64,000 nt of DNA from Myxococcus fulvus (GTDB lineage Bacteria > Myxococcota > Myxococcia > Myxococcales > Myxococcaceae): NCBI RefSeq assembly GCF_900111765.1, contig NZ_FOIB01000012.1, forward strand, positions 62,001-126,000, written 5' to 3'. Made by a program: the position numbers and the translations under genes. This document shows positions 8,044 through 16,212 of this stretch, piece after piece. The notes under the pieces are model-generated. The model saw only the letters and a program-made list of their open reading frames with translations. It ran no database searches and had not been told where the DNA came from. How positions within the stretch are numbered: position 1 is the stretch's first letter; every line of letters begins with the position of its first letter.

Positions 8044-9102
8044 TCAGGGCAGCTCGCAGTCGAGGAAGTCCTTCTCGAAGACAGGGCCCAGCAGCATCCG
8101 CTTGCCGAAGACGGCGGCGGTGGCGGTGCCGGAGGTCTGCTGGCCGTCGTCGAGGAAGACCTCGGTGACCTTCATGTCCGCGTCGGTGCCGGACAGGCGC
8201 AGCACCTGTGCGGGCGCGCGGGCCTTGCCGGTGGTGTCGCCCGCATAGGCGGCGAAGTCGAGCAGCTTCGGATGGGCGGCGACCCAGAGGTTGCCCTCGG
8301 CATCGAGCTCGATGTTGTCCGGGCCGGTGTCCAGCGCGAGCGAGTGGCGCAGCGTCAACGCGCCCGTCGCCACGTCGCGCGAGTAGCTGTCGAGCGTGCG
8401 GCCCACGGCCTGCGCCAGGTACACCGTGGCCCCGTCGTGGGAGCGATTGATGCCATTGGCGTATGTCGTGCCCTCGATGACCTTCTTGAAGTGCTGGCCG
8501 TCGAAGTAGAGGACGTTGCCCTGGCCCAGCTGGAGGTAGTCCTCCAGGGTCTGCCAGAAGCCCGGCGGGTTGCCGTGGTCGTTCGTCACGTAGAAGCGCT
8601 CGGCGTCCACGGCGACCACGTCGTTGGGCGAGACGAGCTCGGGGCCCTCGCGGGTGGCGCGGTGGACGAGCAGGCCGTCGCTTCCCACCTCGAAGCGCTC
8701 GATGGTGTTGCGGTGCCCCGGGAGGTGGTTCACGACGAAGAGCGTCTGCGCGCCGGTGGGGCCCACGTACAGGCTGATGCCGTGGGGCTGGAAGGTGCCC
8801 TGGAAGCTCCCGGTCAGCAGCACGGGCGGCGTGTCGCCGCTGAGCGAGTAGCGGTAGATGTCGCCCCGGACGGGAGCGCCGGCCGCCATCGCCGCGCGTC
8901 GGTCATGCGAGGACACGTAGGCGTACTCGCCGCTCGGATGGAAGGTGAGGTCCTCCGCGCCGGGCATGCCTGACACCGGCTTGCACTTGCCGGGGGCGTG
9001 GGGGGCGATTGAGCGGAACTGACCCGCGTCTCTCATTGTCTTGAGCGCGAAACCCGCGAGCAGCACGCACAGCACACCCGCGACCATCAGGAGTTTCTTC
9101 AT
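8044..9102 (-). CDS. Paraoxonase/arylesterase family protein (PON-like)
   Basis: A 352-residue six-bladed propeller hydrolase. Residue-by-residue resemblance to vertebrate serum paraoxonases is clear. Candidate calcium ligands are Glu50 (AEDL), Asn160-Asp161 (SPNDVVAV), Asn216 (YANGIN) and Asp262-Asn263 (GPDNIELD). The catalytic-type histidines are His107 (FQPHGIS) and His126 (VVNH), with His277 in AAHP. Cys40 and Cys349 match the N-to-C-terminal disulfide. As in PON1, the N terminus (LLMVAGVLCVLLAGFAL) looks like an uncleaved anchor. Lactonase activity, for example on acyl-homoserine lactones, is a reasonable expectation from the family but not shown. ATG 9102 overlaps the divergent start at 9101, and no ribosome site is visible. 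Confidence 0.88.
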   Translation of the reverse strand: MKKLLMVAGVLCVLLAGFALKTMRDAGQFRSIAPHAPGKCKPVSGMPGAEDLTFHPSGEYAYVSSHDRRAAMAAGAPVRGDIYRYSLSGDTPPVLLTGSFQGTFQPHGISLYVGPTGAQTLFVVNHLPGHRNTIERFEVGSDGLLVHRATREGPELVSPNDVVAVDAERFYVTNDHGNPPGFWQTLEDYLQLGQGNVLYFDGQHFKKVIEGTTYANGINRSHDGATVYLAQAVGRTLDSYSRDVATGALTLRHSLALDTGPDNIELDAEGNLWVAAHPKLLDFAAYAGDTTGKARAPAQVLRLSGTDADMKVTEVFLDDGQQTSGTATAAVFGKRMLLGPVFEKDFLDCELP

Positions 9103-9991
9103 GGGGATTGGGAGGCAGGGAGGAGGAATCCCACAGGTTAACACGGCGAGGTGGCGGCGGCTGGGCTCCTGGCGCTGGGTCGTGGCGACGGGGGGCTTCC
9201 TGCTGTGGGTGAGCCAGTCGCGCGGGGCCATCTGGGACCTCCGCCCGCCGGAGCCGACGACGGTGTACCTGCCAATCTCGCGGGTCGAGGGGCCCTCCGG
9301 GCCGATGCGCACCTTCGAGGATGGGATTGATGTGAGGGGGCGCGTGCTGGACGCGCGCGGAAGGCCCGTGGCCCGTGGCTTCGTCTCCTTCACGCTGCCG
9401 GAAGGCCCGTGTGGCAACGCGCCTCGGATGAAGGGGCGGGTGGCGTTCACCGGGGGCGTCTTCCGGGTGGAGCTGCCTCACGCGAGGTTCGTGACGGTGG
9501 TCGCGGAGGATGGCCGCGCGACCTCGGTCCGCGTCGCGCCAGGGCTGTTCCGGAGGGTGGAGGTGACGGCGGTGCTGCCGGACCACCCGACCGCGCCCTC
9601 GGGCGCTGACGCCGTGCTGCCCTGGGCGCCGCCCACGGAGAGCCTCGACGAGACGCCCGAGCGACGCTCCCAGGCCGCCGCGCCGGCGGGCCCCCCGCGC
9701 ACCGCGTGTGAGTACCTGGCGGGCGCGCGCTTCGAGACCGTGGAGGTCCCCTCACAGGGGGCCCGGGAGGTCGAGTTCCCCGCGACGTCTCCAGGGGAGC
9801 TCACGTTGGACCTGGGGCGCTTCGTCGGCTCGTACCCGGTGGACTGCGACGGCTGGAACCTGGTCAAGGTGGACCGGGCCGAGAAGACGGCGCGGCGCGT
9901 GGGCCACGTGGAGCCGTCGACAGGGCGACTCGTGTTCGAGGGCGTCGAGTACCTGCGCGCGGGCCCGGTGCACGGGGGCCGCGTGTACTGA
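9101..9991 (+). CDS. Secreted or anchored protein with carboxypeptidase-regulatory-like domain
   Basis: About 296 residues. A hydrophobic segment (WVVATGGFLLWVSQSRG) near residue 30 suggests export. Residues 65-145 resemble a carboxypeptidase-regulatory (Ig-like) domain: DVRGRVLDARGRPVARGFVSF ... FRVELPHARFVTVVAEDGR. The C-terminal half, with one CDCDG-like patch (YPVDCDGWNLVKV), is unrecognised. The start is uncertain: ATG 9101 collides with the divergent PON start, and the strong AGGAGG at 9121-9126 has no start codon at proper distance. Function unknown. Confidence 0.6.
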   Translation: MGIGRQGGGIPQVNTARWRRLGSWRWVVATGGFLLWVSQSRGAIWDLRPPEPTTVYLPISRVEGPSGPMRTFEDGIDVRGRVLDARGRPVARGFVSFTLPEGPCGNAPRMKGRVAFTGGVFRVELPHARFVTVVAEDGRATSVRVAPGLFRRVEVTAVLPDHPTAPSGADAVLPWAPPTESLDETPERRSQAAAPAGPPRTACEYLAGARFETVEVPSQGAREVEFPATSPGELTLDLGRFVGSYPVDCDGWNLVKVDRAEKTARRVGHVEPSTGRLVFEGVEYLRAGPVHGGRVY

Positions 9992-10093
9992 GACGCGGGG
10001 CTCGGGCGCTTCCGGGAGCGGAGGGCGGGCTCGCGCGGGCCGGTGGGCTTCAGGGAAGATGCTCGCGGTGGTCTCCACCGGCGCGAGGACGGC

Positions 10094-10975
10094 ATGGACC
10101 TGGAAGAGTTGCGAGCCTTCGTGGGCGTGGCGGAGACGGGCTCGTACCTGGAGGCGGCGGAGGTGCTGGCGGTGTCGCGCACCACGCTGCGCAGGCGCGT
10201 GGAGGCGCTGGAGGCGCGCGCGGGCGTGCCGCTGCTCACGAGCACCCGGACGGGCATCGTCCTGACGGAGGCGGGGGCGCTGCTGGCGCGCCGGGGCCGC
10301 TTGATGATGCAGGAGACGAGCGCGCTGGTGGCGTCGCTGCGCGAGGTGGGGCACACGCCCTCCGGCACGCTGCGGGTGGTGCTGCCGGTGGGGATGCCGC
10401 CGCACCTGCTCGCGCCGCTCTTCGGGCTCTTGAGGACCACCTATCCCCAGCTGCGCGTGCACGCGCGCTTCAGCGAGCACCCCCTGTCGGAGTCGCTGGA
10501 GGACGTGGACCTGGCGGCGCACTTCGGCGACGAGCTGCCCCGCGGGCCGTGGTTGTCGCAGGTGGTGCTGCGCGTGCGCGAGGGGCTGTGGGCCAGCGAG
10601 GCCTACCTTCGTCAGCGCGGCGTGCCCGCCTCCGTGGAAGACCTGACGACACACGAGCTGTTCTGCTGGCAGGCGCCCGGTGACGACGCGAGCGTGTGGC
10701 CCACGCTCACGGGCGCCCTGTTCCCGGTGACACCCGCGCTCATCTCCACCGACATCCACTTCGTGCGCGTGTGTTGTCTGGCGGGGCAGGGCATCGGCCT
10801 GATTCCCAGCGTGGAGCTGCCGGACCCGGAGGGTGGGGACGCGCTGGTGGCGGTGCTCCCGGAGGTGGTGGGCCGGGTGCGCCCCTTGCGGCTGAGCGTG
10901 CCGGAGGCCCTGAGCGAGATTCCCAAGGTGCGACAGGTGCTCACGCACATCCGCCAGTTCCTCGAGCCGCTGTGA
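10094..10975 (+). CDS. LysR-family transcriptional regulator
   Basis: A 293-residue DNA-binding regulator. Residues 1-60 form the winged helix: MDLEELRAFVGVAETGSYLE ... AAEVLAVSRTTLRRRVEALE, with the unusual RTTLRRRV recognition helix seen in some CrgA-like subfamilies. The rest is the substrate-binding-type effector domain ending HIRQFLEPL. ATG 10094 follows GCGAGGACGG. It is not paired with an obvious divergent target; the PON/regulatory-domain genes upstream and the CHRD gene downstream are possible targets, which is inference only. Confidence 0.88.
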   Translation: MDLEELRAFVGVAETGSYLEAAEVLAVSRTTLRRRVEALEARAGVPLLTSTRTGIVLTEAGALLARRGRLMMQETSALVASLREVGHTPSGTLRVVLPVGMPPHLLAPLFGLLRTTYPQLRVHARFSEHPLSESLEDVDLAAHFGDELPRGPWLSQVVLRVREGLWASEAYLRQRGVPASVEDLTTHELFCWQAPGDDASVWPTLTGALFPVTPALISTDIHFVRVCCLAGQGIGLIPSVELPDPEGGDALVAVLPEVVGRVRPLRLSVPEALSEIPKVRQVLTHIRQFLEPL

Positions 10976-11072
10976 GGCACGGGGCGGCCATCGGGTGGCC
11001 ATCTTCGGCCATCCGCGGGCCCTCGCATCCACGCTACGCCAGGAGCGTTCCATCCACGCCCTGGAGCCCGCC

Positions 11073-11705
11073 ATGCGTCCGTTGCTGATGTCGCTCGTCT
11101 CGAGTTGTGTCCTCGTGTCGTCGGCCCACGCCAAGGACCCCGCGCTCGGGGCGAGCACCTTCACCGTCTACGAGGCGTTCCTCAGCCCCGCGCAGGAGCC
11201 GGGCGAGGAGTCGGAGGTGCCCAGGTTGTTGGAGAAGAGCCTGGGGGCCACCGCGCCGTCCACGCCGCGCGAGGCGCGCAAGTCCCGCGGGCACGGCGTG
11301 CTGCGCTTCAGCAAGGATTTGATCCGGGCCTACGTGGAGGTGGAGATGACGGGCGTCAACCCCTCGGACATCCTCATGTTCCACATCCACTGCGGGGCGC
11401 CCGGGGTGCTCGGGCCGGTGGTGGTGGACTTCGGGGAGCTGGGCAACCTGTCGAAGACGCTCGCCAACGGGCGCTGGTCCGTGGAGCTCACCAACGCCAA
11501 CGTCACCTTCATCAAGGAGATGAAGGGCATCAAGCCCGGGCTGCCGGAGAGCTGCCCCGCGGAGCTGGGGTTCCTTGCCCAGACGCGGACGCTGGCCAGC
11601 CTGGAGTCCCTGGCGCGCAAGGGCGTGCTCTACTTCAACCTGCACACCAAGGCGCATACCTATTACGGGGAGATGCGCGGGCAGCTCTACGCCGCGCAGC
11701 CCTGA
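11073..11705 (+). CDS. Secreted CHRD-domain protein
   Basis: A 210-residue exported protein with signal peptide MRPLLMSLVSSCVLVSSAHA, cut after AHA. The mature part carries a CHRD-type domain (named after chordin): GHGVLRFSKDLIRAYVEVEM, then MFHIHCGAPGVLGPVVVDFG, and finally YFNLHTKAHTYYGEMRGQLY. These HIHCG and NLHT..GEMRGQL motifs are the family signature. The role of bacterial CHRD proteins is poorly known. It is co-directional with the following LVIVD lipoprotein but separated by 104 bases. Confidence 0.85.
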   Translation: MRPLLMSLVSSCVLVSSAHAKDPALGASTFTVYEAFLSPAQEPGEESEVPRLLEKSLGATAPSTPREARKSRGHGVLRFSKDLIRAYVEVEMTGVNPSDILMFHIHCGAPGVLGPVVVDFGELGNLSKTLANGRWSVELTNANVTFIKEMKGIKPGLPESCPAELGFLAQTRTLASLESLARKGVLYFNLHTKAHTYYGEMRGQLYAAQP

Positions 11706-11809
11706 GTCTTTCGCGCCGCCGGCGCAATCGTCTGGCTTTTCGTTCGATATGCGGGAGGGGCCCCGGACGTTTGGAGTCCAGGGGCCGGAACACATGAACG
11801 AGGAGCTTC

Positions 11810-13417
11810 ATGACGAACCGGTGGAAAGGTGGCGTGCTCGGGGTCCTGCTCTGCGCTGGGATGGGGAGCGCGTGTTCCCGCGAGCTGGATGACGTGGTGA
11901 AGGTGCCCGTGGAGCAGGGCCCTTCGGTCAGGCTGGAGGACCACGGGGATTGGTCCGCCGAGCCGCTCGCCGCCTGCCCGGTGCTCCCCGCCGGGAGTAC
12001 GAGCGCCGCGTGCGGCACGCTGGAGTCCTTCGACCTGTCGGCCTGCTCGCGCGACAGCCTGGGGGCGGTGCGGGGCGCGGGCATCTTCACCCTGCATGTC
12101 ATTGGCAATGACATCCTGACGAACGACAACAGCCAGGGCACCGGGGCGGTGCGCATCCTGGAGGATGGGCGTGTGTTCCAGGATGGCGTGCCCTTCCCGG
12201 AGTCGCGCCTGGATGAGAGCACCTTCTTCGTCTCGCGCGGCGGCACGCTCCAGGACGGGCGGGAGTACCGGACGTCGCTGGTGGGGTGCAAGGCGGAGGG
12301 CGCGACGCGGATGACGGGCTGCTTCGTGAACTGCCTGGGTGGCACGCCGGCGTTCCAGGGCACCTTCGAGCTGGAGAAGGTGCGCCGGCGCGAGGGCGAG
12401 GCGGAGGGCTCCAATCTAGAGCTGGTGGGCGAGGGCGTGGTGCCGCGGGGCACGGTGGCCGACGTCTTCGTCACCAAGGGCCACGCCTACGTGGTGTCGC
12501 TGGAGGATGCGTTCAAGGGGCCCGGCGGGCTCTACGTGTTCGACCTGGCGGACCGCAAGGCGCCCCGGCTGGTGAAGAACGTGTTCTTCCCGGGGGACAG
12601 CTACTGGAACGGCGTGTGGGCCAAGGACGACGCGCTCTACGTGGCCAGCGCGGCGCGGGGGCTGCTGGTGTTCGACATCTCGGACCCGGCGGACCCGGTG
12701 CTGGTGAGCGCGCTGCCGGGCGGGGGCGCGGTCAACGTGCACACCGTCTTCGTGGCGATGGACCGGCTGTATGCGATGGCCATCTCGCCGGCGCCGATGA
12801 CGCTCATCTTCGACGTGAAGAACGCGCGGGAGCCGGTGCTGCTCGGCCGCTACGCGGACCCGAGTGTCAATCCCAGCGTGGCCTCCTTCCCGCATGACGC
12901 CACGGCGTGGGGCAACCGGCTGTATGTGAATCACTGGCGCGCGGGCCTGCTGGTGCTCGACGTGAGCGACCCGGCGAACGTGGTGAAGGTGGGGGAGTAT
13001 GTCTATCCGCGCTCCACCAGCCACACCAACCGCTGGCACTACGTGAACAACCGCCTCATCGTCTTCGAGGGCGGCGAGGACTGGGGCGCGCACGTGCGGG
13101 CCATCGACATGACGGACCCGAAGGACCCCATCCTCGTCGGCGAGTACCGGCTCACCCCGGGCGTCTCCGTGCACAACATGGAGCTGAAGGGGAATCGGCT
13201 CTACCTGAGCCATTACCAGCACGGCGTGCGGGTGCTGGACGTGTCACGGCCCTCGGAGATGAAGGAGGTCGCCTACTACAACACCTGGCGGGCGACGGAC
13301 CGGGCGCGGGGGTTGATGTTCTTCGACGGCGCCATCGGCGTGCGCATCCCGGATGACGGCTACGTGTATGTCATCGACACCTCGCGGGGCCTGCTCATCT
13401 TCGAGGAAGTGGAGTAG
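11810..13417 (+). CDS. LVIVD-repeat lipoprotein
   Basis: A 535-residue surface or periplasmic protein. The signal ends in the lipobox GSAC, so Cys22 should be lipidated. Residues from about 200 hold LVIVD-type propeller repeats: GLYVFDLADRKAPRLV, GLLVFDISDPADPVLVS, GLLVLDVSDPANVVKVGEY, VRAIDMTDPKDPILVGEY and GVRVLDVSRPSEMKEVAYY. A cysteine-containing N-terminal module of about 180 residues precedes them. ATG 11810 has AGGAG at ideal spacing. Such repeats form a beta-propeller used for adhesion or binding; ligand unknown. A GC-rich hairpin follows at 13432-13465. Confidence 0.88.
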   Translation: MTNRWKGGVLGVLLCAGMGSACSRELDDVVKVPVEQGPSVRLEDHGDWSAEPLAACPVLPAGSTSAACGTLESFDLSACSRDSLGAVRGAGIFTLHVIGNDILTNDNSQGTGAVRILEDGRVFQDGVPFPESRLDESTFFVSRGGTLQDGREYRTSLVGCKAEGATRMTGCFVNCLGGTPAFQGTFELEKVRRREGEAEGSNLELVGEGVVPRGTVADVFVTKGHAYVVSLEDAFKGPGGLYVFDLADRKAPRLVKNVFFPGDSYWNGVWAKDDALYVASAARGLLVFDISDPADPVLVSALPGGGAVNVHTVFVAMDRLYAMAISPAPMTLIFDVKNAREPVLLGRYADPSVNPSVASFPHDATAWGNRLYVNHWRAGLLVLDVSDPANVVKVGEYVYPRSTSHTNRWHYVNNRLIVFEGGEDWGAHVRAIDMTDPKDPILVGEYRLTPGVSVHNMELKGNRLYLSHYQHGVRVLDVSRPSEMKEVAYYNTWRATDRARGLMFFDGAIGVRIPDDGYVYVIDTSRGLLIFEEVE

Positions 13418-13431
13418 CGGACGTGACGCCA

Positions 13432-13465
13432 CGCCGGAGGTGGGCCCTCGTGTCCGGCTCCGGCG
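13432..13465 (+). terminator. GC-rich stem after the LVIVD gene
   Basis: CGCCGGAG (13432-13439) pairs with CTCCGGCG (13458-13465) around an 18-base loop, 14 bases past the stop codon. No T tract follows, so termination is only suggested. Confidence 0.35.
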
Positions 13466-13564
13466 GTGGGGTCCTCCTCCGGGATGACTGGCATGGTCTC
13501 GCGCGGGCCTCCTGGCCTAGGCTCGCGCGGGGTGCCGGGTCATTCGAAGTCGGGAGCCGGAGAG

Positions 13565-14683
13565 ATGGGCTCGATGAAGCGTTACGGGTGGATGGTGGTG
13601 TTGCTGCTCGCGGGTGGCTGCGGTTCGCGTCATCACGGGCCGACGGTGCACGAGCGCCGGGCGGCGATTCGCGCTGACCATGAGCGGAAGTATGGGGGCG
13701 AGGGCTTCCAGTCCACGCACTGGGGCATGTCGCGCGCGCAGGTGCGGGCGCTGTACCCCGAGGCGCTGGTGACGGCGCGCGAGGACCTGGTGGTGTCGAC
13801 GACGCTCGCGGAGCGTCCGGCCCGGGTGTTCTTCCTCTTCGCGGGCGACAAGCTGGGCTCGGTGTTCGTGCGCTTCGCGACGCCCGAGGTCCTGCGGGAC
13901 GAGCACCAGCAGATGGTGGACGTGCTGAACGCGAAGTACGGCCGGCCCCGCAAGCGAGGCTCGTCGCGACGCGTGTTGAAGTACCGCGAGTCCATCGACC
14001 TGGCGTGGCTGCTCACCAAGACGTCGCCGCCCGCGTCCGCATGGGAGCCCGCGCGGCGAGGTTCCGCGTTCGGGACGGGCGAGGCACCGGTGGAGGCGAT
14101 GTCCTCGCCGCCGCTCGTGGAGGAGTCGGGGCGGGTGACCGTGGAGGCTCCGGCGACGGGAGGACAGGCGGGGAGCGCGGCACCCGCGCGAGCGCAGGCG
14201 ACGGGAGGACAGGCGGGGAGCGCGGCACCCGCTCAGGCCCAGGCCAGCGGAGTTCCGGCGGACGAGGCGCTGGCCTCATCGCGCGAAGGAGCTCGGGAGG
14301 GCGAGACGCAGATGGACGCGCCGCCGCTCGTGGCGGTCGAGGGCGCGCGTGCGGACGTCGCTGGCGAGCAGGACGCGATGGACGAGGCGCCGCCTCCGCT
14401 CGTGGAGGCCCAGGTGGACGATGACGACCGGCCCGACGCGTACGACGACACCGAGGAGGAACCCTCCTCCCCGGAGCCCGAGATTCGCGCGTCCCGGAAC
14501 GGTTACGTCGTCGTCGCCCGCTGGAAGGCCCCGGAGACGGCGGTCCGGCTCCTGGGCTACCAGGTGGCGCGAGACCGCCTGCTGACGCTGCTCTACGAGA
14601 GCGACGCCTACGGCGAGGAGATTCGCGAGGAGATGGAGGGGCGGCTCGCCGCCGAGCTGCGCAAGCAGGCCCGCGACTTCTAG
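13565..14683 (+). CDS. Lipoprotein of unknown function with acidic, repeat-bearing linker
   Basis: About 372 residues. The signal MKRYGWMVVLLLAGGCGS contains the lipobox AGGC. A conserved-looking globular part follows (THWGMSRAQVRALYPEALV ... VFFLFAGDKLGSVFVRF ... LNAKYGRP), resembling small envelope domains that compare a residue track ("W/GMS..V..LYP"). Residues about 190-330 are a low-complexity Ala/Pro/acidic linker holding a 15-residue tandem repeat. A short ordered C terminus (VVARWKAPETAVRLL) follows. ATG 13565 has GGAG 4 bases upstream; ATG 13574 is an alternative. No known function. Confidence 0.72.
   Translation: MGSMKRYGWMVVLLLAGGCGSRHHGPTVHERRAAIRADHERKYGGEGFQSTHWGMSRAQVRALYPEALVTAREDLVVSTTLAERPARVFFLFAGDKLGSVFVRFATPEVLRDEHQQMVDVLNAKYGRPRKRGSSRRVLKYRESIDLAWLLTKTSPPASAWEPARRGSAFGTGEAPVEAMSSPPLVEESGRVTVEAPATGGQAGSAAPARAQATGGQAGSAAPAQAQASGVPADEALASSREGAREGETQMDAPPLVAVEGARADVAGEQDAMDEAPPPLVEAQVDDDDRPDAYDDTEEEPSSPEPEIRASRNGYVVVARWKAPETAVRLLGYQVARDRLLTLLYESDAYGEEIREEMEGRLAAELRKQARDF
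14153..14242 (+). repeat. Two 45-bp tandem repeats inside the linker
   Basis: Units 14153-14197 and 14198-14242 differ at only three or four bases, near the end, and encode ATGGQAGSAAPARAQ then ATGGQAGSAAPAQAQ. The repeat keeps the reading frame, so copy number can change without breaking the protein. Confidence 0.85.
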
Positions 14684-14784
14684 CGGACAGTGACGGCGGA
14701 CCCCAACTCACTCCTGCTTCCCGTCGCGCGAAAGACATGGTTCCTCCCGGCTTTCGTCACGGAAGTCCGGCCGGGAGGAATCAC

Positions 14785-15525
14785 ATGAGCATCCAGAGTT
14801 CGAAGGTCGCCCTCGTCACCGGGGCATCGCGAGGCATCGGCGCGGCGGTCGCGGAGCGGCTCGCGCGGGACGGCTTCAGCGTCATCGTGAACTACTCAAA
14901 CTCCGCGGGGCCCGCGGAGGGGCTCGTGCGTGACGTCGAGCAGGCCGGCGGCAAGGCCCTGGCCGTGAAGGCGGACATCAGCAAGAGCGCCCAGGTGCGC
15001 GGCATGTTCGACGCGGCCGAGAAGGCCTTCGGCGGCGTGGACGTGCTGGTCAACAACGCGGGCATCATGACGCTCTCGCCCGTGGCGGACATGGAGGACG
15101 CCGCCTTCGAGCGGCTCGTCGCCGTCAACCTCCAGGGCACCTTCAACACCCTGCGCGAGGCCGCGCGCCGGCTGCGCAAGGGCGGGCGCATCATCAACTT
15201 CTCCTCCAGCGTGGTGGGCCTCTTGCAGCCCACCTACGCCGTCTACGCGGCCACCAAGGCGGGCGTGGAGGCGATGACGAGCGTGCTGGCCAAGGAGCTG
15301 CGCGGCCGCGACATCACCGTCAACGCCGTGGCCCCCGGCCCCACCGCCACGGACCTGTTCCTCGACGGCAAGCCCCAGGAGGTCGTGGACCGGCTGGCGA
15401 AGCTGGCCCCGCTGGAGCGGCTGGGGCAGCCCGTGGACATCGCGTCGGTGGTCTCCTTCCTCGCGGGCCCCGACGGCGCGTGGGTCAACGGTCAGGTGCT
15501 GCGCGCCAACGGCGGCATCATCTGA
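14785..15525 (+). CDS. Short-chain dehydrogenase/reductase
   Basis: A 246-residue classical SDR. The cofactor motif TGASRGIG is at 12-19, NNAG at 90-93, the catalytic serine in INFSSS near 140, and Tyr154-x3-Lys158 in YAATK. The NY..S after strand 2 favours NADPH. It resembles 3-oxoacyl-ACP-reductase/glucose-dehydrogenase-like members; the substrate cannot be told from sequence. ATG 14785 follows GGGAGGAA. The gene converges on the phosphatase gene with a 15-base gap. Confidence 0.9.
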   Translation: MSIQSSKVALVTGASRGIGAAVAERLARDGFSVIVNYSNSAGPAEGLVRDVEQAGGKALAVKADISKSAQVRGMFDAAEKAFGGVDVLVNNAGIMTLSPVADMEDAAFERLVAVNLQGTFNTLREAARRLRKGGRIINFSSSVVGLLQPTYAVYAATKAGVEAMTSVLAKELRGRDITVNAVAPGPTATDLFLDGKPQEVVDRLAKLAPLERLGQPVDIASVVSFLAGPDGAWVNGQVLRANGGII

Positions 15526-15540
15526 CGCAAGGCGCGCGCG

Positions 15541-16209
15541 TCACGGCGAGCCGTGCACGTCGACATAGGCGCGCTGGGACGGCACGGACACGAGCCGGCC
15601 CTCCGGCATCACGTACGCGGTGAGCCGCCCGCCGTACACGCAGCCCGAGTCGAGCCCCACCGCGTACGGATGTCGCTGCACGCCGCGCATGGCGTCGTGG
15701 CCGAAGATGACCAGCTCCGGCCCCTGCCAACAGCTGGCCCAGGGCACGCCGCCGTCCACCCGCTTCGACGGCGTCCCATCCGGGGCGATGCTGCGCAGGT
15801 TGAGCAGCTCGTCCGCGCGCTGCGCCTCCAGGGGAACCCCCGGCACCAGCCCGCCGTGCACCGCGAGCACGTTCAGCTCCGGGAAGCGGCGATACAGCGG
15901 CTGCGCCTCCAGGTACGCCCAGTCCTCGGCGCACAGCGTGTCGAGCACCTGGCGGTGCTCCTTGCCCAGCTTCTTGCCCTCGGGCCCGCGGCCCGAGTGC
16001 CAGCGAAGCACGTGCGCGTCGTGGTTGCCGCGCACCGCGAGCATCCCCCCCTCGCGCGCCCGCCGCACCACGCCCGCCGAGTCCGGCCCCTTCGCGACCA
16101 GGTCGCCCACCAGCACCACGCGGTCGTCGGGGCACCAGCCGCATGCGGTCAGCAGCGCGTCCAGCTCCCGCGCGCAGCCGTGCACGTCGCCGATGAAGAG
16201 CGTGCGCAT
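15541..16209 (-). CDS. ApaH-like metallophosphatase (bis(5'-nucleosyl)-tetraphosphatase or protein phosphatase type)
   Basis: A 222-residue cytoplasmic calcineurin-type phosphoesterase. The motifs are in the usual order: GDVHG (7-11), GDLVAKGPDS (about 35-44), RGNHD (about 60-64), VHGG and GHD near 167. This pattern fits small ApaH/PrpA-like enzymes acting on dinucleoside polyphosphates or phosphoserine/threonine; the substrate is undecided. Its start lies only 3 bases beyond the stop of the upstream sigma-like gene, so translation is probably coupled. Confidence 0.88.
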   Translation of the reverse strand: MRTLFIGDVHGCARELDALLTACGWCPDDRVVLVGDLVAKGPDSAGVVRRAREGGMLAVRGNHDAHVLRWHSGRGPEGKKLGKEHRQVLDTLCAEDWAYLEAQPLYRRFPELNVLAVHGGLVPGVPLEAQRADELLNLRSIAPDGTPSKRVDGGVPWASCWQGPELVIFGHDAMRGVQRHPYAVGLDSGCVYGGRLTAYVMPEGRLVSVPSQRAYVDVHGSP

Positions 16210-16212
16210 CGC

